Assembly (NCBI GenBank): GCA_963814875.1
Contig: CAWFFJ010000024.1
Coordinates: 1 to 64,000 of the forward strand
Length of the DNA stretch: 64,000 nt
From: CAVSIS01 sp963814875
GTDB taxonomy: Bacteria; Acidobacteriota; Thermoanaerobaculia; Thermoanaerobaculales; Sulfomarinibacteraceae
Reading direction: 5' to 3'
The stretch's first letter is position 1, and every line of letters begins with the position of its first letter. Positions 1-8,521 of this stretch are shown one piece after another. A program made the position numbers and the translations under genes. The notes under the pieces were generated by a model, which saw nothing but the letters and a program-made list of their open reading frames with translations, did not search any database and was not told where the DNA came from.

Positions 1-130
1 CTCAATCGTGCAGGAATACCTGTCATGATCCACCCGTTTGGTTTGGGCAGGTTATAGCGTCAGGCGGACGGCGAATGTGGGGGCTTCGTTCCCGCCGACG
101 CCCATTCCGGCACGACACGGGGGAGGTCCC

Positions 131-1216
131 ATGACGTCGCACGAATCACGGAGGACCGAGGGTCGCGGCCGTCTCTACGACAGCGTCGTCGACACGATCG
201 GGGACACGCCGTGCATCCGCATCAACCGCCTGGCACCGCGTCACGTTCGCGTCTACGTGAAGGCCGAGTTCTTCAACCCTGCCGCTTCGGTCAAGGACCG
301 CCTGGCCATCAGCATCATCGAGGAAGCCGAGCGCCGCGGCGACCTCAAGCCCGGCCAGACGGTGGTCGAGGCGACCAGCGGCAACACCGGCATCGGGCTT
401 GCCATGGTCTGTGCCGCGAAGGGATATCCGCTGGTCGTCACGATGGCCGACAGCTTCTCGATCGAGCGGCGCAGGCTGATGCGGTTCCTCGGCGCCAAGG
501 TGGTGCTCACGCCGCGTGCCGCCAAGGGGTTCGGCATGTACGTGAAGGCCAAGGAGCTGGCGGACGCCAACGGGTGGTTCCTCGCCCGCCAGTTCGAGAC
601 CGCCGACAACGCGAAGGTGCACGAGAACACCACCGCGCGTGAGATCCTCGCCGATTTCGCCGGCGAGCGGCTCGACTTCTGGGTGAGCGGCTGGGGTACC
701 GGCGGCACCGTCACCGGCGTTGCGCGGGTGCTGCGGCGGGAACGTCCCGAGACGAAGATCATCCTCAGCGAGCCCGCCAATGCCCAGCTCGTCGGCGGCG
801 GCGTCCCGCAGGAGCGCGGCGAGCAGCACGCGCCGGCCGCGAGCCACGGGGACTGGCAGCCGCACCCGATCCAGGGCTGGACGCCGGACTTCATCCCCTA
901 CGTCCTCCAGGAAGCGATCGACAATCACTTCTACGACGAGCTGATCCCGGTGGCCGGGCCGGACGCCGTCGCGTGGTCACGCAAGCTCGCCCAGCGGGAG
1001 GGCATCTTCACCGGAATTTCCGGCGGCGCCACCTTCGCCGTCGCGATGCAGAAGGCCGAGAAGGCCGACCCGGGTGCGGTGATCCTCTGCATGTTGCCGG
1101 ACACCGGCGAACGCTACCTGTCGACGCCCCTGTTCGACGGGATCGCGACGGACATGACCGAGGACGAGACGGCCTTGTCCCTTTCGACTCCAGGCTTCCA
1201 GATGGAGTCCCCGTAG
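131..1216 (+). CDS. cysK: Cysteine synthase (O-acetylserine sulfhydrylase family)
   Basis: A PLP-dependent fold-type II enzyme of 361 aa that should form L-cysteine from O-acetylserine and sulfide in the cytoplasm. The N-terminal NPAASVKDRLA segment carries the Schiff-base lysine, TSGNTGIGLA is the substrate loop, GTGGTVTG is the phosphate-binding loop and GISGGA lies near the C-terminus. The start at the ATG at 131 is chosen because GGGGGAGG lies just upstream; an in-frame start further up would add about 31 non-conserved residues. The gene sits 33 bp before a PLP decarboxylase on the same strand. A cystathionine beta-synthase or another beta-replacing member is possible, but no CBS-domain tail is present. 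Confidence 0.9.
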   Translation: MTSHESRRTEGRGRLYDSVVDTIGDTPCIRINRLAPRHVRVYVKAEFFNPAASVKDRLAISIIEEAERRGDLKPGQTVVEATSGNTGIGLAMVCAAKGYPLVVTMADSFSIERRRLMRFLGAKVVLTPRAAKGFGMYVKAKELADANGWFLARQFETADNAKVHENTTAREILADFAGERLDFWVSGWGTGGTVTGVARVLRRERPETKIILSEPANAQLVGGGVPQERGEQHAPAASHGDWQPHPIQGWTPDFIPYVLQEAIDNHFYDELIPVAGPDAVAWSRKLAQREGIFTGISGGATFAVAMQKAEKADPGAVILCMLPDTGERYLSTPLFDGIATDMTEDETALSLSTPGFQMESP

Positions 1217-1249
1217 GGCCGCAGCCTGCCGTTCGGCGGGAGCAATACG

Positions 1250-2752
1250 ATGGCGGACGAGGGCACTCCTTGTGATCGGCAGGCCCCGATCGACCTCCCT
1301 CCGGAGCGCTTCCGCGCCGCTGGACATGCGCTGATCGACCGTATTGCGGACCTGCTGGCGACCTCGCGCGAACGCCCGGTCACGGCGGGACTTTCGGTCC
1401 ATGAAATCCGAGAGTTGATCGGCGCGTCGGCCGGGATGCCCGACGACGGAAGCGATGTTGACGCCGTGCTTTCCGAGGCGACCGACCTGGTCACCCGTTA
1501 CTCGCTCTACAACGGCCACCCGAAGTTCCTCGGCTACATCACCTCGTCGCCGGCGCCGATCGGCATGCTCGCGGACCTGCTGGCGGCGGCAGTGAACCCG
1601 AACGTGGGGGCGTGGGCGCTGTCGCCGGTGGCGACCGAGATCGAGGCCCAGACGATCCGTTGGATCGCCGGCCTCGTGGCGTATCCCGCCACCTGCAGCG
1701 GCGTGCTCGTCAGCGGCGGCAACGTCGCCAACTTCGTGGGGATCTACACGGCGCTGCGCGCCGCATTCCCCCGCGACTCCGCCACGCGCACTCCAGAGCA
1801 CATGGGCAGGGCGACGATCTATGCCTCGAGCGAGACCCACACGTGGATCGAGAAGGCGATCGACATGTTCGGCCTGCCGACGGACGCACTCAGGTCGATC
1901 AGGGTCGACTCGTCGCGACGGTTGGTATTGGACGACCTGGCGTCACGCCTCACCGCCGACCTCAGGGACGGCCGCATCCCTGTCGCCGTGGTGGGGACCG
2001 CCGGAACGGTCAGCACCGGGGCCGTCGACCCGCTTCCGGCGATGGCCGACCTGTGTCGTCAGCACAACGTGTGGTTTCACGTCGACGGCGCCTATGGCGG
2101 CTTTGCCGCCATGGTTCAGTCCGTCCCCGACGACATCCGAGGGCTGTCGCTCGCTGACTCCGTGGCGGTCGACCCGCACAAGTGGCTGTATGTGCCGCTC
2201 GAGGCCGGGTGCGCCCTCATCCGCGATCCGGCAAAGCACCGAGCGGCCTATAGCTACCACCCGCCGTACTACCACTTCGGTGAGGAAGCGACGAACTTCG
2301 TCGACTTCGGCCCCCAGAACTCCCGCGGTTTTCGCGCCCTCAAGGTCTGGATGGCGCTGCGGCAGGTTGGGCGACATGGATACGTGCGCATGATCGGCGA
2401 CGACATCGAGCTGGCCCGGGCGCTTTATGAGCGGCTCGCCGAGGAGCCGCAATTCGAGGCGGTCACCCACAGCTTGAGCATCACGACCTTCCGCTACGTC
2501 CCCGAGGACTACCGTCAGCGGGTGGGTGACGCGGCCGCTGAGACGTATCTCAACCAGCTCAACGAAGCGCTGCAGGGGCGTCTCGAGACCAGCGGCGAGC
2601 TGTTCCTGTCGAACGCGGTGATCGACGGCCGCTACCTGCTGCGCGCCTGCATCGTCAACTTCCGCACCTCGATGCGCGACATCGCGGAGATCCCGGGGAT
2701 CGTGTCGCGCCACGGCCGCCAGGTCCACGCGGAGCTGCAACGCGTGCCGTGA
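1250..2752 (+). CDS. PLP-dependent group II amino acid decarboxylase
   Basis: A 500-aa member of the aromatic-L-amino-acid/glutamate/tyrosine decarboxylase family. The PLP lysine is in the diagnostic VDPHKWLY motif in the middle of the protein, with HVDGAYGG just before it. N-terminal residues include the NGHPKFLGYI block typical of the group. The length matches the family. GGGAG precedes the ATG. The substrate cannot be read from sequence: an aromatic amino acid is the default guess, and aldolase-type members of the same fold exist. It follows cysK closely, so the two may be co-transcribed. Confidence 0.88.
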   Translation: MADEGTPCDRQAPIDLPPERFRAAGHALIDRIADLLATSRERPVTAGLSVHEIRELIGASAGMPDDGSDVDAVLSEATDLVTRYSLYNGHPKFLGYITSSPAPIGMLADLLAAAVNPNVGAWALSPVATEIEAQTIRWIAGLVAYPATCSGVLVSGGNVANFVGIYTALRAAFPRDSATRTPEHMGRATIYASSETHTWIEKAIDMFGLPTDALRSIRVDSSRRLVLDDLASRLTADLRDGRIPVAVVGTAGTVSTGAVDPLPAMADLCRQHNVWFHVDGAYGGFAAMVQSVPDDIRGLSLADSVAVDPHKWLYVPLEAGCALIRDPAKHRAAYSYHPPYYHFGEEATNFVDFGPQNSRGFRALKVWMALRQVGRHGYVRMIGDDIELARALYERLAEEPQFEAVTHSLSITTFRYVPEDYRQRVGDAAAETYLNQLNEALQGRLETSGELFLSNAVIDGRYLLRACIVNFRTSMRDIAEIPGIVSRHGRQVHAELQRVP

Positions 2753-2804
2753 GCGTGCCGTGTGCGGGCGCGCCTTCGCCGCTGCCGGGGACGCACCGCT
2801 GCCG

Positions 2805-2888
2805 CTACGTCCCAGCGTAGGCGTGCTCGAGGCGGGCGATGTCGATCTTCTTCATCTGGAGCATCGCCTCCATGACGAGCTCCGCCCT
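2805..2888 (-). pseudogene. C-terminal remnant of a VOC/PhnB-like protein
   Basis: Read on the minus strand, the last codons before the stop at 2805 give ELVMEAMLQMKKIDIARLEHAY, matching the characteristic MKKxDIAxLExAY tail of PhnB-like (VOC) proteins. No upstream coding continuation belongs to that family; the sequence beyond about 2888 belongs to the next gene in another frame. I read this as the tail left after a deletion. Confidence 0.45.
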
Positions 2889-2923
2889 TGCGGCTTCGTG
2901 CCAGCAGCGGCGGCTCGGGGCCG

Positions 2924-3553
2924 CTACGACTTCGCCGGCGTCTCGACCCAGAACCAGCCGCGAAGGTCGCCCTCGTTGAAACCTGTGGCGGTGTCCTCCG
3001 GGTAGGTCTCCTCGATGGCGGCCAGGACCTCGGGCGCAATCTGCTCCTTCGGGCCGTGGCACATGCCGCACTCGGCCTTGAGTCGGATCGGCAGCATCCC
3101 GCCGAGCTGGCCGTTGGGTCCGACCATCCAGGTCGGGTCGGCGACCTGCTGGCGGACCAGATCCTCGGCCCACTCCGGCGGCATGTTGGACGGGTTGCGC
3201 AGCCGGAACGAAGTGCGCCCGAGAACGAGTCCGTACTCGTTCGAGACCGCCGCCGCGATCTCCGGCGCGCGCATCCGGCAGACGTCGATCGCGCCGATCG
3301 GACCACCCGCATCCAGGGCCTGGGTAAGCTCGCCCATGAGCCGTCCGGCCAGGGCCTGGACCGCGTCCATGCTCCTCTGCTGCTGGGCCTTTTGGGCCTC
3401 GGTCATGTCGGCGGCCGCGATGGGAGTCCAGACCGCGTGCGACGCCACCTCAGTCTCGCCCGACAGAGGCGCCGGCGTGACCTCGGTCTGACGCGCGCAC
3501 GCGACCGCCAGCACCAACGCCACCATCACGACACCACTCGCTGTCCTCGCCAT
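2924..3553 (-). CDS. DUF3365-type haem-binding lipoprotein
   Basis: A 209-aa exported protein. The N-terminus has a hydrophobic signal ending in LAVAC, a lipobox, so the mature protein is probably a lipid-anchored periplasmic protein. The rest resembles the DUF3365 (Tll0287-like) sensor/redox domain, and a single CGMCH motif (CxxCH) near the C-terminus predicts one covalently bound c-type haem. Start chosen at the ATG at 3553, immediately before the signal peptide; a longer frame adds 26 charged residues that would spoil the signal. It lies beside a multihaem cytochrome relic, which hints at a former redox cluster. Confidence 0.8.
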   Translation of the reverse strand: MARTASGVVMVALVLAVACARQTEVTPAPLSGETEVASHAVWTPIAAADMTEAQKAQQQRSMDAVQALAGRLMGELTQALDAGGPIGAIDVCRMRAPEIAAAVSNEYGLVLGRTSFRLRNPSNMPPEWAEDLVRQQVADPTWMVGPNGQLGGMLPIRLKAECGMCHGPKEQIAPEVLAAIEETYPEDTATGFNEGDLRGWFWVETPAKS

Positions 3554-3684
3554 GGCCTCCTCCTCTCCTTCTATGGTACGCGAACGGCGGTCATTTGGTA
3601 CATCTCGCTCATATCGATGATCTCGGTTCACCGTTCTTTCGTGAGATCGCAGATTGCACCTCAGTCGCGATTCGCAGCCGTGAG

Positions 3685-3957
3685 GAGGTTCCCGGCCGGG
3701 CCTCTAGGTGCTCGAACGGTCGCTCGGAGCCGTCGGCCAGGATCGAGTGGCACAGAGTGCCGTCGTCGGGGATGGAGTGGTCCTCTCAGTAGCGCAGGTC
3801 TCGTGTGTGGCATCGGAAGCAGCCGCGAGTCCCTCGGTGGCCGAGGTGGCTCGGGCAGCTCCCCCTGGTGACGTTCTTACCGTGGTAGATGTCGCGGTGG
3901 GAGGTGTCGCTCACGACCTCGATCCTCACCTCCTTGATACTGAAGATGAAACCGCGT
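3685..3957 (-). pseudogene. Decayed multihaem cytochrome c fragment
   Basis: The minus strand encodes VVSDTSHRDIYHG, then PSHLGHRGTRGCFRCHTRDLRY with a CxxCH haem site (3807-3824), followed by a stop. In the next frame downstream it continues with DGTLCHSILADGSERPFEHLE. Acidobacterial and NapC/NirT-like cytochromes have a GCFRCH...DCTLCHSILA pair here. In this copy the reading frame is broken after the first site and the first cysteine of the second site is replaced by glycine. No intact N-terminal part is visible upstream. Confidence 0.6.
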
Positions 3958-4154
3958 CAGTGCGACGCACCCGCCCTCGGGACTGTGCCTCCGGATCGGA
4001 GCCGAGGGGAGCGTGGTGTGGGCACGGGCGTTGAGGTCATCCCGATGCCGTCAGGCCCGTAAGCAGTGCTGCGGGGTGCACGACGCCCACGGTCGGTACG
4101 GTGCAGTGGTGTGGGGTGGGAGGGGGGCGGTGCGGAGCGGCCGCCCCGGCGGGC

Positions 4155-4361
4155 TCAGTCGACGATCTCTTCGGGAGGCGGCTGTGGACCGGGCACGATG
4201 TCGGCGATGTCCGGATCGATGTCGATTCCCTCCGGCTGGCCATTCTCTCCGCCCTTATCGGCCCGCCGCTGAGCGCGGCGCTCGGCTTTCTGCTTGCGGA
4301 CTTCCTGCCGGGCGCGCTCTCGGGCTCGTTTGGCGAATGTTGCGCTCTTGTCTCGACCCAT
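4155..4361 (-). CDS. Small basic-to-acidic conserved hypothetical protein
   Basis: A 68-aa protein beginning MGRDKSATFAKR, with a strongly basic helical first half rich in Arg/Lys/Gln/Glu and an acidic, proline-rich end containing DPDIADIVPGPQPPPEE. I recognise this as a type of short conserved protein in high-GC bacteria, with no known function. The ATG at 4361 is preceded by GGAAGGGA at good spacing; an alternative start 18 codons upstream has no support. The charge layout would suit nucleic-acid or ribosome binding, but that is speculation. Confidence 0.6.
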   Translation of the reverse strand: MGRDKSATFAKRARERARQEVRKQKAERRAQRRADKGGENGQPEGIDIDPDIADIVPGPQPPPEEIVD

Positions 4362-4532
4362 GTCGACCATCCCTTCCAGGCGAACCACCATAGGCGAACG
4401 GCGCACCCTTCGCAAGCGGCGCGGTCACTCCGGCGCGCAGGTTGCATCGAAGGACGAAGTGTGAGAAAGTGTCGCGGTTGCCCGCCGGCATCTGCCGCAG
4501 CGGGCTCGATACCGGGGTGACCCGGTACTTGC

Positions 4533-4550
4533 GCGCCCCGTCCGGGGCGC
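4533..4550. terminator. GC-rich hairpin without T-tract
   Basis: GCGCCCC and GGGGCGC form a perfect 7-bp stem around GTCC. It lies in the roughly 300-bp gap between the small minus-strand gene (start 4361) and the helicase (start 4663). No run of T follows on either strand, so terminator activity is uncertain. Nothing else is recognisable in 4362-4662. Confidence 0.25.
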
Positions 4551-4662
4551 CCCGGACGGCAGCCGAACCGGCTCGTCTCCCGTTCACCATTGTGCCGGAA
4601 AGAACCACGCGGTGCTGCCGCCGTCGAGTGCGGCTGTGCCCGAGAAAGTGAACGACTGTTCC

Positions 4663-6006
4663 ATGACCTTTGACGACTTCAATCTCTCGCCGGCTCTGCG
4701 CGCCGGTGTCCGCGACCTCGGATTCACCGAGCCGACGACCGTGCAGCAGGCGGCGATTCCTCCGGCGCTGGATGGCCGCGACGTGCTCGGCTGCGCGATG
4801 ACCGGCAGCGGCAAGACCGCCGCGTTCGCGCTGCCGATCTTGGAGCGGCTCGCCGCACGCCGCGGTCAGGGCCCGCGTGCGCTCGTGCTGACCCCGACCC
4901 GTGAGCTGGCGGCCCAGGTCCACGAGCACATCGTGGAGCTCGGACGCCATACCTCGGTCACCGCCGCCGCGATCTTCGGCGGGGTCAAGCCCGGTCCCCA
5001 GGAGCGCGCACTGCGCTCCGGCGTCGACGTGATCGTGGCGACTCCGGGCCGCCTCCTCGACCATCTCCAGCACCCTTGGGCACGGCTCGACCGGCTCGAG
5101 ATTCTGGTCCTCGACGAGGCGGACCGGATGCTCGACATGGGTTTTCTGCCCGACGTGCGTCGCATCATGGCCGCGCTGCCGCCGCGGCGCCAGACGATGA
5201 TGTTCTCGGCCACGATACCGCGACCGATCCTCGAGCTGTCTCGCGACCTGCTTCACGACCCGGTCCGGCTCGACGTCGAGCGCCCTGCGGCTCCGGCGAC
5301 CGGCGTGAGCCAGACCGTGCTGCCGGTTCCGGAGCGCCTTAAGCCGTTGCTGCTGCTGGAGCTGCTCAAGCGCCGGGAGCTTCAGACGGCGCTCGTGTTC
5401 ACGCGCACCAAGCATCGTGCGAACCGGCTCGCCGACTACCTCAGCGCTTCCGGGATCGCGTGCGACCGAATCCACGGTAACCGCAGTCAGCCGCAGCGCG
5501 AGGCCGCGCTGGCCCGCTTCAAATCGGGAGCCCTGCAGGTTCTGGTGGCCACAGACATCGCGGCCCGCGGGATCGACATCGAGGCGCTGCCCCACGTGGT
5601 CAACTTCGACGTCCCGGGCCAGCCCGACGACTACATCCACCGCGTCGGTCGAACCGCGCGTATCAAGGAGACCGGCGATGCTTTGACCTTCGCGTCGCCG
5701 GGCGAGCAGCGCGAGCTCGACGCCATCGAGCGCGCAGTCGGGCGCCGAATCGCCCGCCGCCGGCTCGAGGGCTTCGACTACAACGCCCAGCCGGGAGGAC
5801 GGTTCGAGGTTCCGATCGGGGAGCGGATTGCCGCGCTGCGCGCGCGCCGCGCCGAGGAACGTGCCCGCGCCCGGGACAAGGCCGAGCGCCGAACGGATCG
5901 GACGCCAAACGGTGCGCGGGGAACCCGTCCGGCTGCGGGCGGTGCGGGACGAACTCCGTCGGGCCCGGGCGCCGCGTCAAACCGGCGACGCCGTCCTCAG
6001 AGATAG
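4663..6006 (+). CDS. rhlE: DEAD-box RNA helicase, RhlE-like
   Basis: A 447-aa ATP-dependent RNA helicase. All core motifs are visible in order: F-x-x-F Q-motif region at the N-terminus, TGSGKTAAF (I), PTRELAAQ (Ia), TPGRLLDH (Ib), LDEADRML (II, DEAD), FSATIP (III), then the second RecA domain with VFTRTKHRA (IV), ATDIAARGIDI (V) and HRVGRTAR (VI). The final 80 residues are a basic, low-complexity Arg-rich tail, typical for RhlE-type proteins and likely to bind RNA. The start is the ATG at 4663 (MTFDDFNLS), which fits family N-termini. Likely role is cold or stress RNA remodelling and ribosome assembly. Confidence 0.9.
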   Translation: MTFDDFNLSPALRAGVRDLGFTEPTTVQQAAIPPALDGRDVLGCAMTGSGKTAAFALPILERLAARRGQGPRALVLTPTRELAAQVHEHIVELGRHTSVTAAAIFGGVKPGPQERALRSGVDVIVATPGRLLDHLQHPWARLDRLEILVLDEADRMLDMGFLPDVRRIMAALPPRRQTMMFSATIPRPILELSRDLLHDPVRLDVERPAAPATGVSQTVLPVPERLKPLLLLELLKRRELQTALVFTRTKHRANRLADYLSASGIACDRIHGNRSQPQREAALARFKSGALQVLVATDIAARGIDIEALPHVVNFDVPGQPDDYIHRVGRTARIKETGDALTFASPGEQRELDAIERAVGRRIARRRLEGFDYNAQPGGRFEVPIGERIAALRARRAEERARARDKAERRTDRTPNGARGTRPAAGGAGRTPSGPGAASNRRRRPQR

Positions 6007-6048
6007 CGCAGGAGCGCCAACCGCTGCCGGCTCCCTGACAGGAGCCGG

Positions 6049-6552
6049 TCAGTCGCCTCCGAGCACCTTGACGTAGACCACCTTGCCGTCGCCTGGAGCG
6101 TAGAAGTCAGGGAGCTCGGCGGCGATGTCGTAGCCGCAGGCGAGGTAGAAGGCGCGCGTGGGAACGTACTGGGGGCGTCCGGCGGTCTCGATGTAGACCC
6201 GACGTCGGCCCTCTTCGAGGATCCAATCCTCAGAGGCGCGAACCAAGGCACGTCCAACCCCGCTGCCCTGCGCCGCTGGGTTCACCCCGAGCCAGTACAG
6301 GTCCACCGACTCGACGGTGCCCGGGATCGGGCCCCAGCAGCCGTAGCCGACCACGTCCCCGTCGAACTCCGCGACCAGGAAGCGGTAGTGGCTCTCCTCG
6401 CCGTGGCGGAGCCGGTCGTCGACGAGCTCGAGCGCGACCTCGAGCTCCTCGGGGTTGAAGAACCCTGTCGCCGACAGCAGCGACGCGATCGGATGGCGGT
6501 CGGCTGCGGTGAGGCCTCGGCGGATGGTGACGGCGGACGAAGGGCGGGTCAT
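6049..6552 (-). CDS. GNAT-family N-acetyltransferase
   Basis: A 167-aa single-domain acetyltransferase. The acetyl-CoA loop is visible as GVNPAAQGSGVGRAL, preceded by the beta-4 segment VDLYWLGV and followed by YLACGY. The ATG at 6552 overlaps the stop of the upstream ATP-grasp gene as ATGA, so it is the last cistron of a translationally coupled unit (kamA, two ATP-grasp ligases, GNAT). In the known ablAB system, KamA makes beta-lysine and a GNAT acetylates its epsilon amine; this gene could act similarly on a beta-lysine product. The substrate is inferred from context only. Confidence 0.82.
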   Translation of the reverse strand: MTRPSSAVTIRRGLTAADRHPIASLLSATGFFNPEELEVALELVDDRLRHGEESHYRFLVAEFDGDVVGYGCWGPIPGTVESVDLYWLGVNPAAQGSGVGRALVRASEDWILEEGRRRVYIETAGRPQYVPTRAFYLACGYDIAAELPDFYAPGDGKVVYVKVLGGD

Positions 6553-7535
6553 GGGGACACCCCCGAGGCGGCGAGCATGCGGGAGACGACCGCGGCGGCG
6601 TCGAGCCCTGCCGCGGCGGCTGCCGCGACGAAGCCGGCGTCGCCGGACAGGCATGGGTTGGTGTTGACCTCGAGGACGCAGGGCTCACCGGCCTCGTCGA
6701 GGCGCATGTCAACGCGGGCGTAGCCCGCCACGCCGCAGGCGTCCCACGCGGCTCGTGCGGCGCTGCGCAGGCGCCCGGCGAGCTCGACATCTTCCCCTGG
6801 TGCCAGGAAACGGCGGACGGTGTGGCGTGAGACGAAGGAGTCGTCGTCCCACTTGGCGGTCCATCCGAGCACCCGGGGGAGTTCGGGGGGAAAGTCGACG
6901 TAGACCATCTCCGCGACCGGCAGGACCTCGACTCCGGTGGCATCGGCCAGGATCGAGAGGTTGAACTCGCGCCCCGGCAGCAGGTGCTCAACCAGCACCT
7001 GCTGCGCGAACCGCTCGGCCAGCGCTCGCGCACGGGTCCGGGCGGCCTGGGGGTCGCTGGTGACTGCGCCGTCGTCGAGGCCGAGCGAGGCGTCCTCGAG
7101 CGCCGGCTTGAGGATCCACGGCGGTGGCACCCGCTCAAGGATGCCGGGGTCGTCGTCGAGCCGGCCGCCGGCCGCCACCCTGAGCCCGGCGCCGGCGAGC
7201 CGCTCTCGGGTCGCGATCTTGTCCGTGGTCAGCCAGATCGCATCGGCGTCCGAGCCCGTGAAGGGGACGCCCAGGCGCGCGAGGGCCGCGGCGGCCTCGA
7301 CCTGGAACCGCGGATGGCCCGGCGGCGACTCGATCAGGTTGACGACCGCGACACCCGGTCCGGCGACCGACCCGGGGTCGAGACCGCCTTCGTCCACCGC
7401 GACGATCCGGTGCGGCAGCCCGAGCGCCTCGAGCCCCGAGACCACCCAGGCGACCTGGGCGAGCACGTCGCGGGTCGAGGGGTCGTCATCGGCGCCGACC
7501 GCGTTGTGAGCGACAACTACGCGGCTCGGGCGCAC
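6549..7535 (-). CDS. ATP-grasp ligase, D-Ala-D-Ala ligase-like (second copy)
   Basis: A 328-aa ATP-grasp protein. VVVAHNAV begins an N-terminal pre-ATP-grasp Rossmann-like region, WILKPALEDASLGL is the glycine-poor ATP-lid segment, LVEHLLPGREFNL is the conserved VExxxxGRE block, and CVLEVNTNPCLS gives the Mg-binding E-x-N. Such enzymes form amide bonds through an acyl-phosphate. The start is taken as GTG at 7535, preceded by AGAGG and overlapping the end of the first ATP-grasp gene by 19 nt; no ATG suits the family N-terminus. The 3' end forms ATGA with the GNAT gene. It differs clearly from its neighbour, so the pair probably performs successive ligations. Confidence 0.82.
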   Translation of the reverse strand: MRPSRVVVAHNAVGADDDPSTRDVLAQVAWVVSGLEALGLPHRIVAVDEGGLDPGSVAGPGVAVVNLIESPPGHPRFQVEAAAALARLGVPFTGSDADAIWLTTDKIATRERLAGAGLRVAAGGRLDDDPGILERVPPPWILKPALEDASLGLDDGAVTSDPQAARTRARALAERFAQQVLVEHLLPGREFNLSILADATGVEVLPVAEMVYVDFPPELPRVLGWTAKWDDDSFVSRHTVRRFLAPGEDVELAGRLRSAARAAWDACGVAGYARVDMRLDEAGEPCVLEVNTNPCLSGDAGFVAAAAAAGLDAAAVVSRMLAASGVSP

Positions 7536-8518
7536 AGGCCGTACCTCTGTGCCGCTGCCTCGAGGATCTCGGCGAGGAGGTCCTTGTAGGCGATGCCCGC
7601 CAGACGCGCCATGATCGGCAGGTCCGAGCGCACCGGGTGCAGCCCCGGCAGAGGGTTGACCTCGAGGAAGGAGAGCCGGCCGGATGCGTCGGCGCGCAGG
7701 TCGACCCGAGCGACATCCCGGCACTGGAGGGTGCCGGTGACTGCGAGGGCGAGCGCGGTGGCCTCGTCGGCCGAGGCCTGGTCCTGGACGAGCCGGTAGG
7801 CGATCCGCTCGACCCACTCGTCCTTGTTGAGTGCGGTGTAGGCGGGTACCTCCGCGCGCTCCGTCCAGACCACCTCCATCGCCGCCACCGCCCGTGCGGT
7901 GGCGCCGTTGCCAACCACGCCCACGGTGATCTCGCGGCCGGGCAGGAAGCGCTCGACCAGCAGGCCTTCGGGGAAGGTCGGCAGCAGCTCGCCACAGAGG
8001 GTCGCGAGGGAGTCGGCGCGCTCCACGATCGAGCGCCCGGTGACGCCCTTCGAGCTGCCCTCCGCGACCGGCTTGACGAACAGAGGCGGCGTCATCGTGA
8101 CCTGTTCGGCGTCTTCGCGGCGGCGGATGACGGCGAAGTCGGGCGTGGGCAGCCCGGCGTCCCGGACGATGTGCTTCGCCCATGCCTTGTCGAGGGTGAC
8201 GCCGCAGGTGACCGGGTCGGAGAAGGTGTACGGCTGTTCGAACAGCTCGCACAGCGCCGGCACCTGGGCCTCGCGCCCGCGGCCATGGAGCCCCTCGGAG
8301 ACGTTGAAGAGGAGGTCCCAACGTTCGCCGAGGGCGAGCCGTCGGGCGAGGTTGCGGCCACGCCCGATCCGCTCGACCCGGTGGCCGAGGCCGGTGAGGA
8401 CGTCCTCCAGGCTCCCGATCACGCCCTCGTCGTCGAACTCCATGACGTCGAGCGCGGAGTACCCGTCGGCCAGGTACTCCTCCTTGCTGTCGAAGCACAG
8501 CCCGATCGACCAAGCCAC
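7517..8518 (-). CDS. ATP-grasp ligase, D-Ala-D-Ala ligase-like (first copy)
   Basis: A 333-aa protein with the D-Ala-D-Ala ligase layout: N-terminal domain ending in LLFNVSEGLHG, central ATP-grasp with LFVKPVAEGSSKGV, ERFLPGREITVGV, and the metal-binding VARVDLRAD...FLEVNPLPGLHP. The divergence from true Ddl (NVSEGLHGRGREAQ in place of the usual N-x-x-x-G-x-x-GEDG pattern) and the context argue against cell-wall D-Ala-D-Ala synthesis. It starts 3 bp after the kamA stop and its end overlaps the second ATP-grasp gene. The amine or acid substrate could be beta-lysine or a beta-lysine conjugate; this is inference. Confidence 0.83.
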   Translation of the reverse strand: MAWSIGLCFDSKEEYLADGYSALDVMEFDDEGVIGSLEDVLTGLGHRVERIGRGRNLARRLALGERWDLLFNVSEGLHGRGREAQVPALCELFEQPYTFSDPVTCGVTLDKAWAKHIVRDAGLPTPDFAVIRRREDAEQVTMTPPLFVKPVAEGSSKGVTGRSIVERADSLATLCGELLPTFPEGLLVERFLPGREITVGVVGNGATARAVAAMEVVWTERAEVPAYTALNKDEWVERIAYRLVQDQASADEATALALAVTGTLQCRDVARVDLRADASGRLSFLEVNPLPGLHPVRSDLPIMARLAGIAYKDLLAEILEAAAQRYGLCARAA

Positions 8519-8521
8519 GGG

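Noticed and set aside
4255..5640. A 461-codon open frame on the minus strand opposite the helicase
   Set aside because: It is antisense to a gene with full DEAD-box motifs and has no domain of its own; such frames are a by-product of high GC.
6549..8513. One long ATP-grasp gene spanning both copies
   Set aside because: The upper part of that frame is out of phase with the conserved first ATP-grasp; two overlapping genes explain all motifs.
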